From Priapulus caudatus (taxonomy: Eukaryota; Priapulida; Priapulimorpha; Priapulimorphida; Priapulidae), in the NCBI RefSeq assembly GCF_000485595.1, contig NW_014577208.1, forward strand, positions 426,086 through 461,592: a stretch of DNA of 35,507 bases, read 5' to 3'. The position numbers were made by a program, and so were the translations under genes. Under the pieces are notes generated by a model that was not told the origin of the DNA, did no database searches, and worked only from the letters and a program-made list of their open reading frames with translations. Below are positions 31,901 to 35,507 of this stretch, piece after piece (positions within the stretch are counted from its first letter, which is position 1; the number at the start of each line of letters is the position of its first letter).

Positions 31901-31983
31901 AGCTCTTTAACTGAACCAGTCACGCATACAATATCGCATGATGTGGTTTCAACTGACACTTGGAAGGTCACGTGTACTGACAT
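16619..31983 (-). CDS. GPCPD1: glycerophosphocholine phosphodiesterase GPCPD1 (GDE5), 15 coding exons
   Basis: Cytosolic enzyme that hydrolyses glycerophosphocholine to glycerol-3-phosphate and choline. Exons in transcription order: 31850-31983, 31426-31571, 30872-31062, 30436-30540, 29967-30080, 24774-24936, 24208-24343, 22395-22449, 22047-22139, 20864-20951, 19067-19209, 18481-18614, 17690-17825, 17231-17385, 16619-16943. All phases agree and the joined 2118 nt encode 705 residues plus stop (human about 672). A CBM20 starch-binding-type domain occupies about 1-120, followed by an acidic Ser/Thr linker (158-192) and a C2-like middle region. The GDPD domain begins near 314 with DVGHRG (His319, Arg320), then ENTIASL (Glu336), VEFDV (Glu354, Asp356), YHD and [14 protein letters not shown] and [10 protein letters not shown] are further family signatures. 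Start choice: the ATG at 31983 opens directly into the CBM20 strand VTFQV. The family identity is firm; exact exon 10/11 edges are the weakest point. The gap in intron 9 may hide sequence but no exon is missing. Confidence 0.95.
17231..17385 (-). CDS. GPCPD1: GPCPD1 coding exon 14
   Basis: Encodes [32 protein letters not shown] and [12 protein letters not shown], the last strand of the GDPD barrel. Acceptor CTGTTTCAG, donor GATAG|GTATAT, phase 2. Confidence 0.95.
17690..17825 (-). CDS. GPCPD1: GPCPD1 coding exon 13
   Basis: Encodes [16 protein letters not shown], as in human QKQNKYPILFLTQG, and ends KCEKLL. Acceptor TGTTGCAG (the upstream of two nearby AGs; the other gives a stop), donor CTG|GTCAGT, phase 0. 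Confidence 0.93.
17826..18480 (-). other. GPCPD1 intron 12
   Basis: Contains a small imperfect hairpin (CAGGTGTAAGATAA against TTATCTCACTCCTG, about 18129-18162) related in form to that at 8374; otherwise nothing recognised. Confidence 0.6.
18481..18614 (-). CDS. GPCPD1: GPCPD1 coding exon 12
   Basis: Encodes [14 protein letters not shown] and [17 protein letters not shown], nearly identical to the human [15 protein letters not shown] block. Acceptor ACTCGCAG, donor AT|GTGAGC, phase 2. Confidence 0.96.
19067..19209 (-). CDS. GPCPD1: GPCPD1 coding exon 11
   Basis: Encodes [26 protein letters not shown] and [14 protein letters not shown], with the conserved Lys of the GDPD barrel. Acceptor CTGCCGACAG, donor ATG|GTGAGA, phase 0. 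The 5' edge depends on the donor chosen for exon 10. Confidence 0.88.
19297..20030 (+). mobile_element. TTAA-flanked element, GGATACTCT family, long copy
   Basis: A 734-bp element starts GGATACTCTCAACC and ends CCTTGAGAGTATCC, between TTAA at 19293-19296 and 20031-20034. It lies in GPCPD1 intron 10 and ends about 87 bp from exon 11. The copy at 15306 shares both ends. There is no transposase; the frame at 19405-19653 is not a gene. Confidence 0.9.
20035..20863 (-). other. rest of GPCPD1 intron 10
   Basis: AT-rich intron sequence; nothing recognised. Confidence 0.6.
20864..20951 (-). CDS. GPCPD1: GPCPD1 coding exon 10
   Basis: Encodes [19 protein letters not shown] then [10 protein letters not shown], like human ELFEIPVKELTFDQLQLLKL. 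Acceptor TATTTCAG. Two donors are possible: GTTC|GTGTCA (phase 1, edge 20864) or AAG|GTTCGT (phase 0, edge 20868). Only the first joins exon 11 in frame through its best acceptor, giving LKVHVEAL against human LKLTHVTAL. Confidence 0.85.
20952..22046 (-). other. GPCPD1 intron 9, with assembly gap
   Basis: Contains the 450-base N gap (21246-21695) flanked by the 139-bp inverted repeat. True length is therefore uncertain. Nothing else is recognised. Confidence 0.85.
21107..21834. mobile_element. perfect 139-bp inverted repeat around a 450-N gap, TTAA at both outer edges
   Basis: Arms 21107-21245 and 21696-21834 are exact inverse copies. TTAA stands at the outer edge of each arm (21108-21111 and 21830-21833), followed inward by AGCCGCACAATGCGCATCC. 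This could be a TTAA-targeting transposon with long inverted ends whose interior failed to assemble, or an assembly artefact joining one sequence to its own complement. The N run gives spurious frames on both strands. Confidence 0.7.
22047..22139 (-). CDS. GPCPD1: GPCPD1 coding exon 9
   Basis: Encodes [20 protein letters not shown] then HDF, with Glu/Asp metal ligands and the HD motif of GDPD enzymes. Acceptor TTTTTCAG, donor CGA|GTGAGT, phase 0. Confidence 0.96.
22395..22449 (-). CDS. GPCPD1: GPCPD1 coding exon 8
   Basis: A 55-nt exon encoding [16 protein letters not shown], with the catalytic Glu of ENT. Acceptor TTTTGTAG, donor CAT|GTTAGT, phase 0. It was found from both splice sites and the motif. 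Confidence 0.95.
22575..22894. mobile_element. second CAGGG-type MITE family, CACCGGCC ends (6-bp TSD)
   Basis: A 320-bp element with left end AGGGCGCACAATTAGCACCG and right end AATTTCGTGCCCTG, flanked by TAATAT at 22569-22574 and 22895-22900. Internal GGAGGGCTGGTAA words are repeated. The terminal CAGGG(C/T)GCGAAATT form and the 6-bp duplication link it to the 737 family, although the interior is unrelated. The first C of the left end appears lost. Confidence 0.78.
23733..23994 (+). mobile_element. CAGGG-type MITE, copy 3 (6-bp TSD)
   Basis: A 262-bp, internally deleted copy of the 737/1647 family with ends CAGGGGTAGAAATTAAC and GTTAATTTCGCACCCTG. It is flanked by TTATAG at 23727-23732 and 23995-24000. 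Confidence 0.92.
24208..24343 (-). CDS. GPCPD1: GPCPD1 coding exon 7, start of GDPD domain
   Basis: Encodes [28 protein letters not shown] with the catalytic His-Arg pair. Acceptor TTGTTACAG, donor AAGCG|GTAAGT, phase 2. Confidence 0.96.
24774..24936 (-). CDS. GPCPD1: GPCPD1 coding exon 6
   Basis: Encodes [13 protein letters not shown] and [15 protein letters not shown], matching the middle region of the family. Acceptor CTATTTCAG, donor GAAG|GTTCGT, phase 1. Confidence 0.92.
25472..27183 (+). mobile_element. hAT-type non-autonomous element (8-bp TSD), itself carrying a repeat fragment
   Basis: The element starts TAGTGATGGGAATCGGC and ends TCGGGACAGTCACTA, between 8-bp direct repeats CTACTAAT at 25464-25471 and 27184-27191. 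The second repeat unit (about 28134-28141) shows the uninterrupted site. Subterminal ATAATCGATTAT words occur near both ends. There is no transposase. Its middle (about 26085-26880) contains a diverged copy of the second half of the surrounding ~0.9-kb repeat. Confidence 0.88.
26090..26228 (+). repeat. G-rich tract with strong quadruplex potential
   Basis: A run of many GGGG/GGGGG blocks spaced by one to a few bases, within the repeat copy carried by the hAT element. Similar shorter tracts lie at about 27322-27431 and 28275-28316. The G-rich strand is the template strand for GPCPD1. Confidence 0.8.
27824..27836 (-). promoter_or_regulatory. perfect DR1-type nuclear receptor motif in the repeat
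   Basis: TGACCTTTGACCT is the complement of AGGTCAAAGGTCA, the DR1 consensus bound by RXR heterodimers, HNF4 and COUP-TF. A third half-site follows (TTTGACC). Binding is not shown; the motif itself is exact. Confidence 0.5.
28337..28768. mobile_element. 432-bp insertion with a 13-14-bp target duplication
   Basis: The surrounding repeat reads TAGCAAAAGCAGTT directly before the insertion (28323-28336) and again just after it (28768-28781). The inserted DNA starts GCCGCGAGATGGCGCG and ends CACAATATTT. A duplication of this length is typical of retrotransposition by target-primed reverse transcription. No RNA polymerase III box, RT or poly-A tail was recognised, so the class is open. The frame 28366-28590 lies inside and is not supported as a gene. 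Confidence 0.75.
28994..29006 (-). promoter_or_regulatory. second perfect DR1-type motif in the repeat
   Basis: TGACCTTTGACCT again, followed by GTGACCTCC, giving a third half-site at different spacing. It lies in the other repeat unit but in a different part of it than the motif at 27824. Confidence 0.45.
29967..30080 (-). CDS. GPCPD1: GPCPD1 coding exon 5
   Basis: Thirty-eight codons including [15 protein letters not shown]. Acceptor AATTACAG, donor ACG|GTTAGT, phase 0 at both ends. Confidence 0.87.
30436..30540 (-). CDS. GPCPD1: GPCPD1 coding exon 4, acidic linker
   Basis: Thirty-five codons of Ser/Thr- and acid-rich sequence ([14 protein letters not shown]). It corresponds in place to the acidic EEDDDD linker of vertebrate GPCPD1. 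Acceptor TTCCAG, donor GCA|GTGAGT; both phases are 0, so skipping it would keep the frame. It was identified by position, splice sites and phase, not by strong similarity. Confidence 0.78.
30872..31062 (-). CDS. GPCPD1: GPCPD1 coding exon 3
   Basis: Encodes [20 protein letters not shown] and [10 protein letters not shown], matching the segment after the CBM20 core in the human protein. Acceptor CATATTTAG, donor GAC|GTAAGT, phase 0. Confidence 0.93.
31426..31571 (-). CDS. GPCPD1: GPCPD1 coding exon 2
   Basis: Encodes [16 protein letters not shown] and the conserved [13 protein letters not shown] of the CBM20 domain. Acceptor GTTAACAG, donor CAG|GTGAGT, phase 1. Confidence 0.92.
31850..31983 (-). 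CDS. GPCPD1: GPCPD1 coding exon 1
   Basis: Begins [12 protein letters not shown] and carries the CBM20 motif [13 protein letters not shown]. The donor is AG|GTAGGA, phase 2, and the split codon with exon 2 reads Ser. Confidence 0.88.
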
Positions 31984-32269
31984 TCTGGTTGTTTTCACAG
32001 CCTTCAACATTTACAGTAGCTATGGCACGCAGGAGACTGAGTAGTACATGTATATCCTATAGGCATCAGTGACCATCAGTCTCCTTGGTTAAAAGCATAT
32101 TTCTTTCAACTTGACCTAATGCCACTCCCTCCATCATCATGCTGAAATATAAAATGTGTAGCATTTACCATGAAGACCCCAACTCACTATAACTCGTATA
32201 ACCACAAGCATACTTATATAGTATACTTATATAATATACTATATAGCATATTATAGTTATATAGTATAT

Positions 32270-32601
32270 CAGGGGTAGAAATTAACTTTTGAACAAGGGA
32301 GTCCAACGGACTCCCTGCCCTCAAAGAGGGAGTCGGGCCTCATTCCGCAGCAAAATGAGGGAGTCCGCAGTCTGAAGTTCAAAACTAAAGATATTAACAA
32401 TAACGCATGTGCTTATTTTGAAGATTCACGATGTGGTTGCATGTCTGCCAAATTTTCTTTGGACATTGCTGAAAAAATACGGTAATTCCACGAGGCCGTG
32501 CTCTGGAAGGAACTATAGTTATTATAGCAGAATTTTCAGAGAGTTACACAGACTCCTGCATATATATGTCCAATCCGGACTCACGTTAATTTCGCACCCT
32601 G
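32270..32601 (+). mobile_element. CAGGG-type MITE, copy 4 (6-bp TSD)
   Basis: A 332-bp copy of the 737 family with ends CAGGGGTAGAAATTAAC and GTTAATTTCGCACCCTG. It is flanked by GTATAT at 32264-32269 and 32602-32607, inside a TATA-rich stretch upstream of GPCPD1. Confidence 0.92.
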
Positions 32602-32629
32602 GTATATTATTATATAGTATATATATAGC

Positions 32630-33227
32630 AGTGTTTCCCCTAGCCAAATAGGTCTGTGAGGCAGTAAATTTTTTTTGGGGTGTGTTTGCGCAATTCGAGG
32701 TCCTGGCAAAGTTAGCACCGCAGGTGCTCGCCCAGCTAGGGGGGGGGGGTTGGGTCCGAAGGCATTCGCCCCCCAGGAATTTTTTGAAAAATGGTGCAAT
32801 TTGGTGCATTCTAAGCTATTCTGAACACGTGGTATGAGACGCTTGAATCCCATTTGTTTGTTGTGCAGCGTTGTGTTTTACGTTTGAAGCTTTATTTCAA
32901 TTTTAGTTCAATAAATTGTAGTTTATTGATGGAAGAACATCGATCTTCATCAGCGATGCGGTGTTTTGGACATATTTCTGTGTGGTGGCTGAGAATTTGA
33001 GCGAGGCAGCCCGCCTCGCCCACGGCCACACCCATTTTTTCAGCAAATGTCCAAAGACAATTTGGCAGACGTGCAACCGCATGAATCTTCAAAGTAAGCA
33101 CACGCGTTATTGTTAATATCTTTAGTTTTGAACTTCAGACTGCGGACTCCCTCATTTACATTTTGTTGCGGACTCCCTCTTTTTGAGGGCAGAATCCCTT
33201 GTTCAAAGGTTAATTTCTACCCCTGTG
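32630..33227 (-). mobile_element. longer element sharing the CAGGGG end, with a CAGTGTTTCCCC end
   Basis: On the - strand it starts with the CAGGGGTAGAAATTAACC end of the 737 family and follows it for about 165 bp. It then diverges (about 33060 downward) into unrelated sequence that ends at 32630 with CAGTGTTTCCCCTAGC on the + strand, a form common in hAT-like elements. Flanks show no duplication. It may be a larger relative from which the MITEs derive or two fragments abutted. No intact protein is seen. Confidence 0.55.
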
Positions 33228-33284
33228 TGTGTTTATATCATTTCCAGTTTTTACTGACTCTGTCCCAAGTGCCGCTGATAAGGT

Positions 33285-33455
33285 CTATGTCTCCCTGGGT
33301 ACTGCCGGAACGTACTCTGGTAACTATCTGATATGGTTAGGGTTAGGGTAATAGGGAGTAGGCGTAGATGATTCCCTAGACTCGTTAGTGGAGTAGGCGA
33401 GGTACGGTCCGCCATTATTAGATGGTTACCAGGGTACGTTCCGGTATACCGGATC
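33285..33455. repeat. repeat with CCGGAACGTAC inverted ends and TTAGGG-like core
   Basis: GCCGGAACGTACTCTGGTAA at the left pairs with TTACCAGGGTACGTTCCGG at the right. The core has GGTTAGGGTTAGGG and GGGAGTAGGCGTAG as in the composite repeat at 5595-6070. Confidence 0.7.
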
Positions 33456-33584
33456 ATATCCAGAGAGACATGATACAAGATTGCGTGGCACAGCTTTGCT
33501 GTTGATCCTAAGCGCTGCGCACGGATGAGACGCGCAGTTCCGCAGGATATGCGCACGCGACAGCGGGGATGTTCAAGTATGAAG

Positions 33585-33649
33585 CGCTGTCCGCAGTGGA
33601 GACGTGCGCCAAATTCGAGGCCCGGCGCACGTCTCCACAGCGGTCAGCG
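33585..33649. repeat. GC-rich hairpin
   Basis: GTGGAGACGTGCGCC and its exact complement are separated by 13 nt, with outer CGCTG/CAGCG pairs. Probably a small foldback element; no clear duplication. Confidence 0.65.
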
Positions 33650-33662
33650 GATGGTCTGTAGT

Positions 33663-34250
33663 TTTAGAAGATGACAATGATTATATATGGACGATATTCT
33701 AGGAATTGGAGATTATAAAACAGTAACAAAAATTGCTCAGTCATGCTCCAGATTAGCTGAATCAAAAAGATTAGAATTTAATATGAACAAAACAAATAGA
33801 ATGGTTATAAAATTCACCAACAAAGAAAGGAGATCTATAGAAGGAGATATTAATAGGCAACCAAGTAATCAAAAAATGCCCCAAATATTCATACCTAGGG
33901 GATTTAATTAATGATATAGGAGGTTATAACGATATGATAAGATTAAGAGTCCGAACTGAAAAATGTAGGTTCATGATGAGGGAAATATTATCATGGGCAG
34001 AAGAGCAAAATTATGGAAATCATACTATAGAAGCAAGAGTGAAATTATATGAATGCACAGTTTTACCTTCCTTCCTAAATAACAGTGAAACATAGACTTA
34101 ATGGAAGAAGTGAAAATGTTGGAGGATTTCGAAAATGAGTGCCTGCGCAAAATAATAATCATGCAGAAAACGCAGAAAATGTATCGCATCAGCCCAAACT
34201 CCACGACAGATGGCGCTCTCACTCATGGGCTCAATCTACGAGTATCCTGA
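33663..34250 (+). pseudogene. decayed reverse-transcriptase fragment of a non-LTR retrotransposon
   Basis: The frame near 33685 reads YMDDILGIGDYKTV, the RT active-site box, followed by NMNKTNRMVIKF. A frameshift near 33870 leads to KYSYLGDLINDIGGYN and RVKLYECTVLPSFL, typical of the RT thumb side. A stop follows at about 34093 where a Trp is expected (SET*). A third piece (LEDFENECLRKII) follows. The 5' part of RT and all other domains are missing, so the copy is dead. The clade is uncertain. Confidence 0.8.
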
Positions 34251-34288
34251 GTGTACGAAGGTGCACTGCATGCAGCTTGGCATCGGCC

Positions 34289-34388
34289 TAGACTGGTACC
34301 CGGTCGACAGTTCCACATGCTACACTAACAGCGTCAGTGTAGCGAAGGATACCTGCCGGAGTGAAGGTGGCGAACGGGTACCAGTCTA
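34289..34388. mobile_element. 100-bp MITE, TAGACTGGTACCC ends (9-bp TSD)
   Basis: Starts TAGACTGGTACCC and ends GGGTACCAGTCTA. It is flanked by GCATCGGCC at 34280-34288 and 34389-34397. The 9-bp duplication and TAG...CTA ends match the elements at 5759 and 7300, although the rest of the ends differ. Confidence 0.9.
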
Positions 34389-34397
34389 GCATCGGCC

Positions 34398-34851
34398 GGG
34401 CATTTCATTATTTACGAAAAGTAAACACAGTCGGTATAGGAACTGGTCACGTCGGTGACGCCCCATTCATGCCCATCAACGAAGAAGGCAGGGCTTATTC
34501 TGATTAAGGAGATGAGAAAATGCAACAGAAGTACGTAGCGCAGTGCGCTAAACGGCGTGTTATTTTCGTTTTTGTGCCAAACTCGATCGTAGGAGACCGT
34601 TCTAGCCTAGCAGAATGCCCTAGTTCCTGAGATCGGCGAATTGGTAACGTGATGGGGTTGGGGCCCCACCTATAAAAATTTCAAAGGGAGGTGCAGCGGG
34701 CGCAAATCTACAATAACTATATATTTATGTGTCAGTGTGCGCGCAATGGCGGCGGCGTGTTTACAGTTGAAACGCTTCAAGTGCCTTAGTCCGAGCCGAC
34801 GCAGACCCCAGTAATGATAAACCCGCACCCTCAGATTAGCAAAGCGGAGTT
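34398..34851. other. no supported gene; possible promoter-like patch
   Basis: A CpG-richer patch has CTATAAAAAT near 34670 and an ATGGCGGCGGCG start near 34746 opening a 22-codon frame. This could be a first exon of a gene beyond the window, but nothing beyond motifs supports it. Confidence 0.3.
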
Positions 34852-35478
34852 TAGACCGAATAATTCTGTCCCATAAATTTAACCTTTTTTATATTTGGGT
34901 GAGGGTTATATTGGGACAGAACGGGGTTCATTGAAATTTCGTGAGATCGCATGCAAAATGCATGCGCTGAGAATGCGGCCCGTACGCCGCTATTGGTGCA
35001 AAAAAAAACCTACCGTTCCCTTCTACATGGCTTTACCTTGCTACTGATATGTGTATATATTCACTTCAATCGTTATTCACTTCTTAAAAGATTGTTTTTC
35101 ATAAACACCGGTTCGTTCAACTTTCCTAAATTACATCGCCATTTACAAACAATCAGACCAATCACAGCGAGTCTATCAGGCCTCCTGCAGCGCCACAGAT
35201 ACAAGCGAGAACCAGGGGCTATTGTAAGACTCGCTCTGATTGGTCTGATTGTTTGTAAATGGCGATGGTAATTTACTACAGAGCGAGTCTTACAATAGCC
35301 CCCGGTTCTCGCTTGTATCTGTGGCGCTGCAGGAGGCCTGATAGACTCGCTGTGATTGGTCTGATTGTTTGTAAATGGCCAACGCGATCTCACGAAATTT
35401 CAATGAACCCCGTTCTGTCCCAATATAACCCTCACCAAAATATAAAAAAGGTTATATGGGACAGAATTATTCGGTCTA
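34852..35478. mobile_element. nested foldback structure (two sets of ~100-bp inverted arms)
   Basis: Outer arms 34852-34950 and 35384-35478 are inverse copies with small indels, starting TAGACCGAATAATTCTGTCC. Inside, 35138-35239 and 35279-35379 form a second inverted pair (arms with TTTACAAACAATCAGACCAA). The centre repeats the arm start once more. No target duplication was found around the outer arms. The frames at 34951-35271 and 35073-35393 are the two readings of the palindrome. Confidence 0.85.
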
Positions 35479-35507
35479 GGGTTACTTAGGGTTAGGGTTA
35501 GGGTTAG
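35478..35507 (+). repeat. TTAGGG repeats at window edge
   Basis: AGGGTTACTTAGGGTTAGGGTTAGGGTTAG contains about four TTAGGG-type units and continues off the window. Given similar cores inside dispersed repeats here, an interstitial or transposon-borne tract is more likely than a telomere. Confidence 0.8.

Noticed and set aside
34530-34620. tRNA-like patch (TAGCGCAGTGCGC followed by GTTCTAGCC)
   Set aside because: No cloverleaf could be drawn and the B box does not match GGTTCRANNCC.

Overview
The window is nuclear DNA from an animal. It holds spliced genes with GT-AG introns (and one GC-AG intron), long repeat-filled introns, AATAAA polyadenylation signals, TTAGGG-type repeats and many short non-autonomous DNA transposons. 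The species cannot be fixed from the sequence. An invertebrate metazoan fits best, because the proteins are close in layout to vertebrate orthologues but clearly diverged.

Three protein-coding genes are supported. (1) ANAPC11 (+ strand, 8636-9708, two coding exons, 84 aa) is the RING-H2 subunit of the anaphase-promoting complex; its only coding intron has a GC donor. (2) A DUSP22/DUSP15-like dual-specificity phosphatase (+ strand, coding from about 10541 to 12043) has an intronless coding region and an unusually long low-complexity C-terminal tail. Upstream lies a short ORF (10096-10227) for a membrane-spanning peptide that could be spliced in frame onto it. (3) GPCPD1/GDE5, glycerophosphocholine phosphodiesterase, lies on the - strand. 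I reconstructed 15 coding exons from 31983 down to 16619; they join in phase into a complete 705-residue protein with an N-terminal CBM20 domain and a C-terminal GDPD domain.

Layout: 1-8600 is intergenic DNA with transposons and microsatellites, plus possible upstream promoter sequence. 8600-12100 carries ANAPC11 and the DUSP gene. 12100-16600 is intergenic and ends in a compound microsatellite just past the GPCPD1 stop codon. 16619-31983 is GPCPD1, whose introns hold a sequencing gap flanked by a perfect 139-bp inverted repeat, two TTAA-flanked elements (one of them the gap structure), two CAGGG-type MITEs and a tandem dimer of a ~0.9-kb repeat interrupted by two dated insertions. 32000-35507 is repeat-dominated, with an RT pseudogene fragment, several foldback elements and TTAGGG repeats at the very edge.

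Nothing indicates that the three genes act as a pathway. The strongest unexpected signals are the possible transmembrane exon of the phosphatase, the GC-AG intron, and a set of transposon families whose ends and target-site duplications (4, 6, 7, 8, 9 and ~14 bp) can be read directly. No CRISPR array, prokaryotic operon, rRNA or convincing tRNA was seen.
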